In this document: positions 6,910 through 16,793 of the stretch, piece after piece
Position numbering within the stretch: position 1 is the first letter of the stretch
How the letters are laid out: the number at the start of each line of letters is the position of its first letter
Origin: Bacteroidales bacterium UBA1216
Lineage (GTDB): Bacteria > Bacteroidota > Bacteroidia > Bacteroidales > Paludibacteraceae
Length of the DNA stretch: 64,000 nucleotides
Assembly (NCBI GenBank): GCA_002309255.1
Contig: DBXI01000076.1
Coordinates: 26,300-90,299, forward strand
Reading direction: 5' to 3'
Translations under genes and position numbers: made by a program
The notes under the pieces: generated by a model
The model's input: the letters and a program-made list of their open reading frames with translations, nothing else
Told to the model about the DNA's origin: nothing
Database searches by the model: none

Positions 6910-9506
6910 AAAAGTTCGCATACATAGTATTACTTCTCATGCTTGCTCTGCCTGTGGGGGCGCAAGATAGTGCGGCTGTATCATCTGCGGCTGCAACACC
7001 GAAGATTGAGTACGGGATGACGCGCAAAACCTACGAGATTGCCGGCATAAGCGTGACTGGTGCGCCAAGCTATGAGGATTTTGTGCTGATCGGTTTCTCC
7101 GGCCTCGCCGTAGGCGACAAGATTGAGGTGCCCGGTGACCAGATCACGAAGTGTATCCGCCGATTCTGGAAACAGGGTCTGTTCTCGGACGTGAAGATAG
7201 TGGCGAACAAGATAGAGGGCGACAAGATCTGGCTGGAGATCCAACTCAAGCAGCGTCCGCGCGTGAGCGACATTCAGTACAACGGGCTGAAGAAGAGCGA
7301 GAAGGAGGATGTGGAGGTGAAGGTGGGCATCAGCAAAGGTGCGCAGATGACGCCTAACCTCGCCGATAGAGCCAAGACCGTGGTGATGAAGTACCTGGCA
7401 GAGAAAGGTTTCCACAACGCCCAGGTGCAGGTGCTGCAGCAGCCTGATAGAGACAGAGAAGGCTACGTGAAGGTGTACGTGAATGTGGACAAACGCGAGA
7501 AAACGAAGATCGGCAAAATATACATCACCGGCAACGAAGCGCTGACGCACACGCAGATCAACAAGGCGATGAAGAAGACGAACGACAATCACATCATCAA
7601 CCTCTTCCGTACGAAGAAGTTCGTCACCGCTGAGTTTGAGAAAGATAAGGTGGCGGTGATCGAGAAGTACAACGAGCTTGGCTACCGTGATGCATACATC
7701 GTGGCGGACAGTGTCGTTCCTAATCCCGAAGATCCGACGCGCGTGGATGTTTATATGACCATCAACGAGGGAGATAAGTACTACGTTCGTTCTATCCGCT
7801 GGGTGGGCAACACCGTCTATCCGTACGAATATCTGGATGCTGTGCTCGGCATCAAACCCGGCTCGACGTATAACTTGAAGGAGCTGAACAAACGTCTGAC
7901 GGAGGATGATGATGCGGTGTCGAAACTCTACACCGACCAAGGATACTTGTTCTTTAATGTCGATCCGGTGGAGGTGAACGTGGATAACGACAGTATAGAT
8001 TTTGAGATGCGCATCTACGAGGGGCGGCCGGCAACGATCAACGAGATCAATATAGTAGGTAACACGCGCGTGTACGAGCACGTGGTTCGCCGTGAACTAT
8101 ACACCAAGCCTGGACAACTGTATTCGCAGTCGGATATTATGCGTTCGCTGCGCGAGCTGGCGCAGATGGGGCACTTCGATCAGGAGAAGCTGGTTCCGGA
8201 TATTCAGCCTAATCCTGAGGACGGAACGGTGGATATCACCTATCAACTGGAGACGAAGTCGTCCGACCAGATCGAGTTCTCGCTCGGATGGGGCGCAACG
8301 GGTATAGTAGGTTCGATAGGTCTGAAGTTTACGAACTTTGCTATCCAGAACCTGTTCAACAAGAAAGCCTACCGTATCGTTCCGCAGGGTGAGGGACAGA
8401 CGTTCTCGATCAACGCGCGCACCAACGGCGTGTACTACACCTCGGCTTCAATCTCGTTCATGGAGCCTTGGTTGGGCGGCAAGCGTCCGAACTCGTTGTC
8501 AACATCGGTGTTCTTCGCCTCGCAGACCGGCTACTCTGATCGCTACTATCAGGCGTACAGGAACCTATATAACTCCTACGCGTATAATTACGCGTACTAC
8601 GGCAACTCCGACTACTACCAGCAGTTGGCGGAGTCCGAGGCCGACCCCGACAAGTACCTGCGCACCTTCGGCGTCAGCGTGGGATACGGCAAGCGACTGC
8701 GCTGGCCGGATGACTACTTCCAGTTCTACGGCGAGCTGTCGTACCAGGCTTACTGGATGAAGGACTGGGCGTATCTGTTGATATCGAACGGCACGAGCCA
8801 TAACCTGGCACTTAATCTGCAGCTGTCGCGCTCCAGTATCGACAACCCGATCTACACGCGCCGCGGATCGCAGTTCACTATCGGACTGAAGATCACTCCG
8901 CCTTGGTCGGTGTTTAACGGAAAGGACTACTCGAACATGACGACGTCCGAGCGCTACCACATGATTGAGTACCACAAGTGGAAGTTCAGCGGTAAGGTGT
9001 TCACTCCGCTCACGCGCGACTCCAAGCTGGTGCTGATGACGCGCTTCGACTTCGGCTACTTGGGACACTACAACAAGTACGCCAAGTCGCCGTTTGAGTC
9101 GTTCTACATGGGAGGTGACGGCATGTCGTCCTACTCATCGTATGCGACCGACTACATATCGATGCGTGGCTATAGTTCGGGTTCGCTCACACCGTACGAT
9201 GCGCAGACCGGACGTAACATGGGCTACTTGTACAACAAGTTCACGATGGAGCTAAGGTATCCGATCTCGCTGGAGCAGAACGCGACGATCTGGGCACTGG
9301 CGTTCCTGGAGGCTGGTAACTGCTTCGCCGATATCAAGGATTATAACCCGTTCAACCTGAAGCGTTCCGCCGGTGTGGGGGTGCGTGTATTCCTGCCGAT
9401 GTTCGGATTGTTAGGTATCGACTGGGGGTGGGGCTTCGACCAGATCAACGGATCTGATCAGTACGGAAAGAGCCAGTTCCACTTCGTATTAGGACAAGAA
9501 TTGTAA
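6906..9506 (+). CDS. bamA: Outer-membrane assembly factor BamA
   Basis: Omp85-family protein that folds and inserts outer-membrane beta-barrels. The 866-aa protein has a signal peptide ending PVGAQ, five POTRA-like repeats (about residues 45-460) and a C-terminal barrel ending in a terminal aromatic-rich strand ([11 protein letters not shown]). The start is TTG at 6906. It overlaps the uppS stop by 4 nt and is the only start giving the basic N-region (KK) of the signal peptide; the next ATG would remove it. The neighbouring uppS and skp genes are conserved in many bacteria. Confidence 0.95.
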   Translation: MKKFAYIVLLLMLALPVGAQDSAAVSSAAATPKIEYGMTRKTYEIAGISVTGAPSYEDFVLIGFSGLAVGDKIEVPGDQITKCIRRFWKQGLFSDVKIVANKIEGDKIWLEIQLKQRPRVSDIQYNGLKKSEKEDVEVKVGISKGAQMTPNLADRAKTVVMKYLAEKGFHNAQVQVLQQPDRDREGYVKVYVNVDKREKTKIGKIYITGNEALTHTQINKAMKKTNDNHIINLFRTKKFVTAEFEKDKVAVIEKYNELGYRDAYIVADSVVPNPEDPTRVDVYMTINEGDKYYVRSIRWVGNTVYPYEYLDAVLGIKPGSTYNLKELNKRLTEDDDAVSKLYTDQGYLFFNVDPVEVNVDNDSIDFEMRIYEGRPATINEINIVGNTRVYEHVVRRELYTKPGQLYSQSDIMRSLRELAQMGHFDQEKLVPDIQPNPEDGTVDITYQLETKSSDQIEFSLGWGATGIVGSIGLKFTNFAIQNLFNKKAYRIVPQGEGQTFSINARTNGVYYTSASISFMEPWLGGKRPNSLSTSVFFASQTGYSDRYYQAYRNLYNSYAYNYAYYGNSDYYQQLAESEADPDKYLRTFGVSVGYGKRLRWPDDYFQFYGELSYQAYWMKDWAYLLISNGTSHNLALNLQLSRSSIDNPIYTRRGSQFTIGLKITPPWSVFNGKDYSNMTTSERYHMIEYHKWKFSGKVFTPLTRDSKLVLMTRFDFGYLGHYNKYAKSPFESFYMGGDGMSSYSSYATDYISMRGYSSGSLTPYDAQTGRNMGYLYNKFTMELRYPISLEQNATIWALAFLEAGNCFADIKDYNPFNLKRSAGVGVRVFLPMFGLLGIDWGWGFDQINGSDQYGKSQFHFVLGQEL

Positions 9507-9514
9507 AAAAAAAT

Positions 9515-10033
9515 ATGAAACGACTATTTGCATTGATAATTAGCGCTTTATGTCTCGCGGGAGCGTGCGGAGCGAAAGATAATACCGTCGCCTACGTCGA
9601 TATGGCATACATTTTGAAGAATTTACCACAGTACGAGACGGCTAATGAGCAGTTGACGATGATCGCCAAGCGCTGGCAAAAGGAGATCGATGCGCTGGAG
9701 CAGGAGGTAAGGGTGATGACCACGAACTACCAAACGGAGCAGATCTTCCTATCCGAAGACATGCGTCATCGGCGCGAGGAAGAGATCCTGGCGAAAGAGC
9801 AGGAGGCTATCGAGCTGAAGCGTAAGTACTTTGGCGAAGCAGGCGAACTGGTGAAGAAGCGTGAAGCGCTACTCAAACCTATACAGGATGAGATATATGC
9901 CGCCATCCAGGAGCTGGCTAACGAGAAGCACATCGATGTGGTGAAAGACCGCTCGTCCGACCCGGGGCTGCTATATATGTCATCGAAGCTGGACTACTCG
10001 GATCAACTGCTGCAAAAACTCGGCGCAAAATAA
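9515..10033 (+). CDS. Skp/OmpH-type periplasmic chaperone 1
   Basis: Periplasmic chaperone that holds unfolded outer-membrane proteins for BamA. The protein has 172 aa, a signal peptide (ending GACGA), the family opening VAYVDMAYILKNLPQYE and a long charged helical region (about 45-130) forming the coiled-coil arms. It starts 8 nt after bamA. A second copy follows; this tandem pair is normal for Bacteroidales. Confidence 0.92.
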   Translation: MKRLFALIISALCLAGACGAKDNTVAYVDMAYILKNLPQYETANEQLTMIAKRWQKEIDALEQEVRVMTTNYQTEQIFLSEDMRHRREEEILAKEQEAIELKRKYFGEAGELVKKREALLKPIQDEIYAAIQELANEKHIDVVKDRSSDPGLLYMSSKLDYSDQLLQKLGAK

Positions 10034-10040
10034 AACCTCC

Positions 10041-10072
10041 GAATACCGAGATAACTGAATACCGGGATAACG
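10041..10072. repeat. 16-nt (2 x octad) tandem array
   Basis: GAATACCGAGATAACT is followed directly by GAATACCGGGATAACG, differing at 2 of 16 positions. It lies between the two skp genes. Confidence 0.75.
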
Positions 10073-10095
10073 AAAATAATAAAGAATATAACAAT

Positions 10096-10590
10096 ATGAA
10101 GAAATCATTAGTAATCATTGCTGTGCTGCTCGTATCGCTGGCAGCCAATGCACAGAAGTTCGGTTATGTTAACACGCAAGAGTTGTTCGTTCTTATGCCC
10201 GAGCTCAAGGATGTTCAGGCTCGCATGGATAGCTTGAACAAGCAATACGAAAACATGCTGATGCAGATGCAGGAGGAGTATCAGAAGAAACTCCAAGATT
10301 ATCAGCAGAAGCAGAACACCCTGCCCGATGCAATGCGTCAGATCCAGGAGGAGGAGCTGTACTCGATGCAACAGCGTCTGCAGACCACCTATCAGGCTGC
10401 TCAGCAGGATATAGAGCAGAAGCGCGGTGAGTACCTCAAGCCCGTGAACGAACGAATGGCCAAAGCTATTCAGGATGTAGGTGCCGAAAACAAATATACG
10501 TACATCTTCGACTCTGCAGCTACCGTATATATCGCGCCCGAGGCGGACAACGTGATGCCGCTGGTGAAGACGAAACTGGGCATCAAGTAG
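10096..10590 (+). CDS. Skp/OmpH-type periplasmic chaperone 2
   Basis: A 164-aa paralogue of the preceding gene with a signal peptide ending AANAQ, the opening KFGYVNTQELFVLMPE and a long Gln/Glu/Met-rich coiled coil (about 40-125). It is probably a second OMP chaperone subunit or a mixed-trimer partner (inference). It closes the envelope operon. Confidence 0.92.
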   Translation: MKKSLVIIAVLLVSLAANAQKFGYVNTQELFVLMPELKDVQARMDSLNKQYENMLMQMQEEYQKKLQDYQQKQNTLPDAMRQIQEEELYSMQQRLQTTYQAAQQDIEQKRGEYLKPVNERMAKAIQDVGAENKYTYIFDSAATVYIAPEADNVMPLVKTKLGIK

Positions 10591-10599
10591 TAGAAAGTT

Positions 10600-10716
10600 A
10601 TGGCAGACGGCTATCTCGAATCGCACTACGCTGAGTACGAAAAGCGTAAAGCCGAGTGGCTACGCCGCAAACGTACAGCACCTCACCCTCTCAAACAAGA
10701 GGATGAGGCCTTGTGA
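10600..10716 (+). CDS. Very small conserved-looking protein (38 aa)
   Basis: ATG at 10600 to TGA at 10714-10716, 38 residues beginning MADGYLESHYAEYEKRKAEWLRR. It is highly charged, helical and aromatic-rich. From memory, short Bacteroidales proteins beginning MAD.YLE..Y..YE.RK..W occur next to transporter genes. The ORF is 9 nt after skp2 and its stop is 14 nt before the MFS start, as in an operon. Role unknown; it could be a small partner of the transporter (inference only). Confidence 0.65.
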   Translation: MADGYLESHYAEYEKRKAEWLRRKRTAPHPLKQEDEAL

Positions 10717-10730
10717 TAAAAAACAACACT

Positions 10731-12098
10731 ATGGAACAAATACAATCTTTACTACGTGACAAGACTTGGGCACGTTGGACAGTGCTCGTGCTTGTGGCAT
10801 CGATGATGTTCTTCGCATACATGTTCGTGGACATCTTGTCGCCACTGGCGTCATTGCTGAACGATACACTGGGTTGGGATCAGGGCGTGTTTGGCACGTA
10901 TGCAGCTGGTGAGTACCTGCTGAACGTGTTCGGATTCCTGATCATCGCCGGTATTATCCTGGACAAGATGGGTGTGCGCTTCACCGGCCTGCTCAGTGCC
11001 TCGCTGATGGTAATCGGTGCGGCAATCAAGTACTGGGGTATATCGTGGGCGGATGCTAACACCGTAAGTTGGCTTAACTCGTGGTGGACAACGATGCCAG
11101 GTTCGGCTAAGCTGGCTATGTTCGGCTTCATGATCTTCGGCTGCGGCGCGGAGATGGCTGGCACAACGGTAAGCAAGATCCTCGCCAAGTGGTTCAAAGG
11201 CAAGGAGATGGCACTGGCTATGGGGCTGGAGATGGCTATCGCACGTCTGGGCGTGTTTGCCGCCATGTGGCTCTCGCCGATGTTCAGTTTGCACTTTGCA
11301 GTCAACGGCACGAACTCTGTGGTAGCACCGCTGCTGTTCTCCGCTCTGCTGCTCGTGATAGGCCTCTTGAATTTCTTCGTGTTCACGATTATGGACAATA
11401 AGTTCGACAAGCAACTCGTAGCTATCGGAGAAGCACCTGCCGTACATGATCCGGAGGATGAGTTCCATGTGAGCGATCTGGGGAAGATCTTCTCGAGCAA
11501 GATGTTCTGGATCGTGGCTCTGCTGTGCGTGTTGTACTACTCGGCTATCTTCCCCTTCCAGCGCTTTGCTACGAACTTCCTAGAGGAAACACTGAGCATC
11601 TCGAACGCTGAGGCTGCGGGGCTATTCAAGTGGTTCCCGATATTGGCGATGGTGCTGACGCCGTTCTTGGGCGCGTTCATCGACTACAAGGGCAAGGGCG
11701 CATCGATGATGATGTTAGGCGCTGTGATCATGATAGCCTGCCACTGCATCTTCGCCTTCGTGTTGCCCGCATATCCGAGCAAGGTGCTGGCGCTGATCAC
11801 AATCCTCGTGCTGGGCGTGAGCTTCTCGCTGGTGCCGGCATCGATGTGGCCGAGTGTGCCTAAGATCATCGACGAGAAGGTGCTGGGTTCGGCTTACTGC
11901 CTGATCTTCTGGGTGCAGAACGTAGGCTTGTGCCTTGTGCCTCTGCTTATAGGCAAGCTGCGCGTGGCTACCGATGGCTATCTGGTGCCGATGATCGTGT
12001 TCGCATCATTCGGCGTACTGGCCTTCTTCCTGAGTCTGGCACTTAAGGTTGAGGATAAGAAGAAAGGTTACGGCCTCGAATTGCCCAACAAGAAATAA
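10731..12098 (+). CDS. MFS transporter (substrate unknown)
   Basis: Inner-membrane carrier of the major facilitator superfamily with about 12 predicted membrane helices. The ATG at 10731 (MEQIQSLLRDKTWARW) is preferred to the GTG at 10713, which overlaps the small ORF's stop. The GxxxD(K/R)xG-type signature after helix 2 appears as ILDKMGVRFTG. A cytoplasmic linker separates the halves near residues 225-255 (about 11405-11495). Bacteroidales homologues are often labelled nitrate/nitrite-like transporters, but nothing here fixes the substrate. The gap to murF is one base. Confidence 0.88.
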   Translation: MEQIQSLLRDKTWARWTVLVLVASMMFFAYMFVDILSPLASLLNDTLGWDQGVFGTYAAGEYLLNVFGFLIIAGIILDKMGVRFTGLLSASLMVIGAAIKYWGISWADANTVSWLNSWWTTMPGSAKLAMFGFMIFGCGAEMAGTTVSKILAKWFKGKEMALAMGLEMAIARLGVFAAMWLSPMFSLHFAVNGTNSVVAPLLFSALLLVIGLLNFFVFTIMDNKFDKQLVAIGEAPAVHDPEDEFHVSDLGKIFSSKMFWIVALLCVLYYSAIFPFQRFATNFLEETLSISNAEAAGLFKWFPILAMVLTPFLGAFIDYKGKGASMMMLGAVIMIACHCIFAFVLPAYPSKVLALITILVLGVSFSLVPASMWPSVPKIIDEKVLGSAYCLIFWVQNVGLCLVPLLIGKLRVATDGYLVPMIVFASFGVLAFFLSLALKVEDKKKGYGLELPNKK

Positions 12099-12099
12099 T

Positions 12100-13308
12100 A
12101 TGGATTGGTCATTTCTGATAGAGGATAAATCATCGCTTAACGTTACGACCGACAGCCGTAAGATCACTCAGGGCTGCGTGTTCGTGGCGCTCAGGGGCGA
12201 GAACTTTGACGGCAACCGTTTTGCCTTGCAATCGCTGGAGCAGGGTGCTTCGTTCGCCATCGTGGATGACGAAGAGGTATACAACACCATCCTTGCCTCC
12301 GGAGAGTACTCCGCCCTGCTGGTCGAGAACAGTCTGCAGGCCTTGCAGGATCTGGCGCGCGAGTGGCGCCGTTACCTCGGCACGCGCATCATCGCCATCA
12401 CAGGCACCAACGGCAAGACAACCACCAAGGAGCTCCTCGCCGCCGTGCTCAGCACGAAGTACAAGACGCACTACACACAGGGCAACCTGAACAACAGTAT
12501 AGGCGTACCACTCACGCTACTGCAGTTGACGAGCGAACACGAGTTGGCGATTGTCGAGATGGGTGCTTCGCACCCCGGGGACATCAAGGAACTGGTGGAG
12601 GTAGCAGAACCGAACTGCGGACTGATCACCAATGTGGGCAGGGCGCACTTGCAGGGCTTTGGCTCGTTCGAGGGCGTGATGCAGACCAAGGCCGAATTGT
12701 ATGATTACTTGCGTGTGCACAGTGGCTTCTGCTTCCGCAATACGGACAACCCTTATCTGGCACAGATGGCCGACAACCTGAAGACGGTTGCTTACACCAC
12801 CGGCAAGATGCCCGAAGGCACGCAACTCGTCGGTGCATACAATAGCGAGAATATCCAAGCCGCGCTGTGCGTAGGCGAGTACTTTGGCGTCGATCGTGAG
12901 ACAGGCTTGGCTGCTATACGCGTGTACGTACCTTCTAATAACCGCTCGCAACGCACTGTCACCGAACATAACACGCTCATCGTGGATGCCTACAACGCCA
13001 ACCCGACCTCCATGACCGCTGCCATTCAGGCTTTCACAGGCGACACGTATATTCTCGGGGCGATGAGAGAGTTAGGCGATTATTCGCACACCGAGCATCA
13101 GAACATCGTGAATATGTTGCTGGAGCGCAAGGCGGATCGAGTACTGCTCGTTGGCGATGAGTACCGCGAGACGACGGCACCTTATCCTATCTTCACGAAT
13201 GTGGATGAGCTCTGCGAGCACCTCAAGCAACAGCCTATAGTTGGCTGCACAATCCTGATCAAAGGCTCGCGCAGCAATAAACTGGAAAATGTAATACCCT
13301 TGTTATGA
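12100..13308 (+). CDS. murF: UDP-MurNAc-tripeptide--D-Ala-D-Ala ligase
   Basis: Adds D-Ala-D-Ala to the UDP-MurNAc-tripeptide in the last cytoplasmic step of the peptidoglycan precursor. The ATG at 12100 (MDWSFL) gives 402 aa. The TDSRKI..G..FVAL N-terminal signature is followed by the ATP loop GTNGKTT (about 101-107) and the central EMGASHPGDI motif. It is somewhat shorter than the E. coli enzyme (452 aa). It lies apart from the main division cluster at 58013-64000, where it is missing between murE and mraY. Confidence 0.96.
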   Translation: MDWSFLIEDKSSLNVTTDSRKITQGCVFVALRGENFDGNRFALQSLEQGASFAIVDDEEVYNTILASGEYSALLVENSLQALQDLAREWRRYLGTRIIAITGTNGKTTTKELLAAVLSTKYKTHYTQGNLNNSIGVPLTLLQLTSEHELAIVEMGASHPGDIKELVEVAEPNCGLITNVGRAHLQGFGSFEGVMQTKAELYDYLRVHSGFCFRNTDNPYLAQMADNLKTVAYTTGKMPEGTQLVGAYNSENIQAALCVGEYFGVDRETGLAAIRVYVPSNNRSQRTVTEHNTLIVDAYNANPTSMTAAIQAFTGDTYILGAMRELGDYSHTEHQNIVNMLLERKADRVLLVGDEYRETTAPYPIFTNVDELCEHLKQQPIVGCTILIKGSRSNKLENVIPLL

Positions 13309-14189
13309 AAAAGAAAATAATTATACCTCTGCTCATTCTGCTGATAGCCGCCATCGGTGTTCTCACATACTTGTACTTCGCGCAAAAGCAGGAGATGGAG
13401 GAGATGGTGGAGCAGATGGAGTTTGAGAAATCCGAGTTGGAGGATGAGTACGAAGATTTGGCTATGCAGTTCGACGGCTACCGCACGCCGGATATCCACA
13501 ACGATTCGCTCGCTGAACTGCTGAATCAAGAGCAGCAGCGCGTACGCGACCTGCTGGAAGAGCTACGTATCACCAAAGCTACCAACGCCCGCCGCATAGC
13601 CGAACTGAAGAAGGAGCTGGCTACCGTGCGCCAGGTGATGGTGTCGTACGTGCATCAGATTGACAGCCTCAATCAAACCAACCAGCGTTTGACGGCGGAG
13701 AACAAGCAAGTGCGCGAGCAGTACGCCGTGGTGCAACAGCAGGCTGAAGAGCTGCAGCAGCAGAACACGAACCTCACGGAAAAAGTGACGCGTGCATCGA
13801 TGCTGGAGCTGACGGCCTTCAAGGTCACACCGCTCAACAAGAACGACCGTAAGACCAACAACCTCAACCAGATGCAGAAGATACAGTTCGACTTCACCAT
13901 CGGCAAGAACATCACCGCTGAGCGCGGACTGAAGCAGGTGTATATGCGTATCGTTCGTCCTGACGGCGAGCTGATCACCCTGCCTGATCCCGCATATAGG
14001 ATGTTCCCGTTCGAGAACACTGAGATCGAGTACTCGCTGACCAAAGAGATAGAGTACGGTGGTGAGGCTTTGGACGAGACGCTCTATTGGAACGTAGGCG
14101 AGATCCTGTATAAGGGCACATACAACGCCGACTTCTTCATTGATGGGGCATTGATTGCTTCGTTCCCCTTCGAACTAAAGAAAAACTGA
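13305..14189 (+). CDS. Membrane-anchored coiled-coil protein, unknown function
   Basis: The 294-aa protein has one N-terminal membrane segment (about 5-25) after a KKK start, which should place the rest in the periplasm. A long coiled coil rich in Glu and Gln spans about 28-165. A compact C-terminal domain (about 166-294) follows with beta-strand character (QVYMRIVRPDGELITLPDP). The start overlaps the murF stop by 4 nt (ATGA), suggesting translational coupling and a wall-related role (inference). Similar proteins occur in many Bacteroidetes without assigned function. Confidence 0.75.
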   Translation: MKKKIIIPLLILLIAAIGVLTYLYFAQKQEMEEMVEQMEFEKSELEDEYEDLAMQFDGYRTPDIHNDSLAELLNQEQQRVRDLLEELRITKATNARRIAELKKELATVRQVMVSYVHQIDSLNQTNQRLTAENKQVREQYAVVQQQAEELQQQNTNLTEKVTRASMLELTAFKVTPLNKNDRKTNNLNQMQKIQFDFTIGKNITAERGLKQVYMRIVRPDGELITLPDPAYRMFPFENTEIEYSLTKEIEYGGEALDETLYWNVGEILYKGTYNADFFIDGALIASFPFELKKN

Positions 14190-14214
14190 TAGTTGCAAAA
14201 CAAGGAATAAAGAA

Positions 14215-15030
14215 ATGTCAGTACATACACAAAATACCCGCCTGACGACCACTAAGATCCGTCAGATGAAACAAGTCGGTGAGAAGATCACCATGCTTAC
14301 GTCGTACGACTTCACCTTAGCCCGTCTGGTGGATCAGGCAGGTGTGGAGATAATCCTGGTGGGCGACAGTGCGTCGAACATCGTGTGTGGCAACCAGTAC
14401 ACACTGCCCATCACGCTGGATGAAATGATCTTCCTGACGAAGGGTGTTGTTCGTGCCGCCGAGCATAGCCTGGTGGTAGCAGATATGCCTTTCGGTTCGT
14501 ATCAGGTCCGCGATGACGAGGCGGTACGCAACGCCATCCGCATGCTCAAGGAGAGTGGTGCTGATGCCGTTAAGCTTGAGGGCGGGCAGGAGATAGCCGA
14601 TGCCATCCGCAGGATGGTGGTTGCAGGTGTGCCTGTCTGCGGTCATCTGGGGCTGACACCGCAGAGCGTGAACCAGCTGGGGGGATACGGACTGCGTGCT
14701 AAGGAAGAGGCGGAAGCGGAGAAGCTGATAGCTGATGCTCGCGCGCTGGATAAAGCAGGGTGCTTCTGCATCGTGCTGGAGAAGATCCCCGCCGCGCTGG
14801 CTGAGCGTGTGACCCGTGAGGTCAGTTGTCCGACAATAGGTATTGGTGCCGGAGCAGGAACCGACGGACAGGTGCTGGTGCTGCACGATATGCTCGGACT
14901 GAACGAAGGATTCAAGCCTAAGTTCCTCCGCCAGTTCGCACACCTGAATGAAGAGGTGCACAAGGCGCTGACCGCATACGTAGAGGCGGTGAAGGACAGC
15001 TCGTTCCCCTCCGCCGAGGAGAGCTACTGA
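14215..15030 (+). CDS. panB: 3-methyl-2-oxobutanoate hydroxymethyltransferase
   Basis: Transfers a hydroxymethyl group from methylenetetrahydrofolate to 2-oxoisovalerate, giving ketopantoate for pantothenate and CoA. The 271-aa protein has the family signatures MLTSYDF..A, ILVGDSASN, ADMPFGSYQ, KLEGG and TIGIGAGAGTDGQVLV. panC lies 5.3 kb downstream in a separate transcription unit; no panD is visible. Confidence 0.97.
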   Translation: MSVHTQNTRLTTTKIRQMKQVGEKITMLTSYDFTLARLVDQAGVEIILVGDSASNIVCGNQYTLPITLDEMIFLTKGVVRAAEHSLVVADMPFGSYQVRDDEAVRNAIRMLKESGADAVKLEGGQEIADAIRRMVVAGVPVCGHLGLTPQSVNQLGGYGLRAKEEAEAEKLIADARALDKAGCFCIVLEKIPAALAERVTREVSCPTIGIGAGAGTDGQVLVLHDMLGLNEGFKPKFLRQFAHLNEEVHKALTAYVEAVKDSSFPSAEESY

Positions 15031-15093
15031 TAACTCAACCAAGTTGGGCTGATACAGACGCCCAATCATTAACCCTTTTATATATTTAATTCT

Positions 15094-15645
15094 ATGAGCA
15101 AGAAATTTATTTGCCCGATCTGTGGTTATGTACACGAGGGCACAGAGGCACCGGAGCGTTGTCCGCAGTGCAAACAAATCGTTGAGTGGAAAGTGGCTGA
15201 CGAGAGCAAAGGTCTCGTTTTCGCCTGCGAACACGTAGTAGGCGTAGCCAAGGACGAGCAAGATCCAATCATCCGTGAGGGGCTGCGTGCTCACTTCATG
15301 GGCGAGTGCACCGAGGTAGGCCAGTACCTGGCTATGGCTCGTCAGGCCGACCGCGAGGGTTATCCTGAGATAGCTGCTGCGTTCCGTCAGTACGCTTACG
15401 AGGAGGCCGACCATGCATCGAAGTTTGCTGAGTTGCTCGGCGAGGTCGTTTGGGACACCAAGACCAACCTGGAAAAACGTATGCTGGCTGAGTCAGGCGC
15501 ATGCGAGGACAAGCTGAAGATCGCTAAGCGCGCGAAAGAGCTGAACCTGGATCCTATTCATGACACCGTTCACGAGATGGCTCGCGACGAGGCTCGTCAC
15601 GGCGCTGGCTTCCAAGGGCTGTATAACCGGTACTTCAAGAAGTAA
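15094..15645 (+). CDS. Reverse rubrerythrin (rubredoxin domain first)
   Basis: Non-haem di-iron peroxidase that reduces hydrogen peroxide and protects anaerobes. Unlike classical rubrerythrin, the rubredoxin-like Fe(Cys)4 domain is N-terminal: CPICG at 7-11 and CPQC at 23-26. The ferritin-like four-helix domain follows, with [20 protein letters not shown] and DEARHGAGF carrying the Glu and His iron ligands. The 183-aa length fits. A bidirectional hairpin terminator follows the gene. Confidence 0.94.
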   Translation: MSKKFICPICGYVHEGTEAPERCPQCKQIVEWKVADESKGLVFACEHVVGVAKDEQDPIIREGLRAHFMGECTEVGQYLAMARQADREGYPEIAAAFRQYAYEEADHASKFAELLGEVVWDTKTNLEKRMLAESGACEDKLKIAKRAKELNLDPIHDTVHEMARDEARHGAGFQGLYNRYFKK

Positions 15646-15665
15646 TACCTAATTGACTTACTAAA

Positions 15666-15698
15666 CACCCCACTATCGAGCATTTAGGTAGTGGGGTG
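15666..15698. terminator. Bidirectional terminator between rubrerythrin and antiporter
   Basis: CACCCCACTA (15666-15675) and TAGTGGGGTG (15689-15698) form a perfect 10-bp stem around a 13-nt loop. T-rich sequence follows on the plus strand, and the minus-strand side also ends in a short T run. It sits between convergent genes. Confidence 0.85.
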
Positions 15699-15728
15699 TG
15701 TTTGTATATGCTGATGCATACAGTTTTG

Positions 15729-16730
15729 TTATAAGTACGGCATTAAGCGGTAGGTCAGGTAGCCGGCATAGATAAGTAGCAGTACGGCTCCACCCCAGCG
15801 CTTGATCTGGCGTTCATGGTTCGTCTTGATGAATAGCCAAACAAGTATGCTGCCCGCAGCTACTACCCATGCATCGAGGTTGATCCCGTCGTAGGCAGGC
15901 AGCGGGCGAACAATAGCGCTGGAGGCCAACACGAAGAACACGTTGAAGATATTACTGCCTATCACGTTTCCGAGAGCTATGTCGCTGTTGTGCTTGAATG
16001 CAGCCATGGCTGAAGTCGCCAGTTCGGGCAGTGAGGTACCCAGCGCAACAACCGTAAGACCGATGATAGACTCTGATACACCGAGGTTAGTGGCTATCTG
16101 CACGGCCGACTTCACAATCATCTCGCCACCAATAACAAGCCCAGCAAAGCCTACCAGTACAAGTGTGATCGCTAAACCCACACCAATCGGTTTGGTAGTT
16201 CCGGCTGGTTCTATCTCGTCAGGATGATCCTTCGCGTGGCGGAAGGTGTTATATAGGAAGTAGCAGAACAGCAAGAGCAGGATGATGCCACCCATGCGTG
16301 TTATACCGCGACACTCCTCGCCAAATGGCGACTCTACCGCCACGCAGGCAAACACAAGCACACCGGCGATGATCGACATCGGTATATCGAAGTCGCGAGA
16401 ACGCTGCTGCGAGGTGACAGGCCAAATCAGTGCCGTTACACCTAAGATAACGAACGTGTTGATGATGTTCGAGCCGAGGATGTTCGTGATAGCCAGATCG
16501 GTCGTTCCCTCTGCTACGGACACCATGTTCACAACGAACTCGGGCATCGAGGTGCCGAAAGCCACTACGGTCAGGCCGATCACCAGATCGCTTATACCAA
16601 AGCGCTTGGCTATAGCCGATGCGCCATCCACCAGCCAGTCTGCACCCTTGACGAGCAGCACTAGACCGATGATCAGCATCGCAGCCAGCAAGTAGGGGTT
16701 ACTTATGCAGTATGATAAGATATTATTCAT
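15729..16730 (-). CDS. Calcium/sodium antiporter (CaCA family, YrbG-like)
   Basis: Inner-membrane cation exchanger. The 333-aa protein is built as an inverted repeat with about 10 helices. The two alpha-repeat motifs are VVAFGTSMPEFVVN (about 56-69) and VVALGTSLPELATS (about 226-239), each with the ion-binding Glu. It is transcribed after ychF with a 63-nt gap containing a hairpin and a conserved 5' element. Confidence 0.93.
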   Translation of the reverse strand: MNNILSYCISNPYLLAAMLIIGLVLLVKGADWLVDGASAIAKRFGISDLVIGLTVVAFGTSMPEFVVNMVSVAEGTTDLAITNILGSNIINTFVILGVTALIWPVTSQQRSRDFDIPMSIIAGVLVFACVAVESPFGEECRGITRMGGIILLLLFCYFLYNTFRHAKDHPDEIEPAGTTKPIGVGLAITLVLVGFAGLVIGGEMIVKSAVQIATNLGVSESIIGLTVVALGTSLPELATSAMAAFKHNSDIALGNVIGSNIFNVFFVLASSAIVRPLPAYDGINLDAWVVAAGSILVWLFIKTNHERQIKRWGGAVLLLIYAGYLTYRLMPYL

Positions 16731-16790
16731 ATTAGTCTTTGCTCTTTCAGCGAAGCGGCCTTTGCTCTTTCTGCAGCCATGTTTGGCTGC
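16731..16790 (-). other. Shared 5' element and hairpin upstream of the antiporter
   Basis: Read on the minus strand, the bases before the ATG are CGCTGAAAGAGCAAAGAC plus TA, nearly the same as the sequence before the LolE-like gene at 35594. The core CNGAAAGAGCAAAG occurs twice here. Farther upstream GCAGCC (16773-16778), loop, GGCTGC (16785-16790) forms a hairpin right after the ychF stop. Confidence 0.55.
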
Positions 16791-16793
16791 GGT

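Noticed and set aside
6981..8081. A 366-codon minus-strand ORF inside bamA
   Set aside because: It is a shadow of bamA. The product is His/Leu/Val-rich without motifs, as expected opposite a strongly biased coding frame.
10713..10730. GTG start for the MFS carrier adding six residues
   Set aside because: It would overlap the stop of the 38-aa ORF; the ATG at 10731 gives a normal N-terminus.
14317..15414. A 365-codon minus-strand ORF over panB and rubrerythrin
   Set aside because: It crosses two convincing plus-strand genes and their spacer; no motif supports it.
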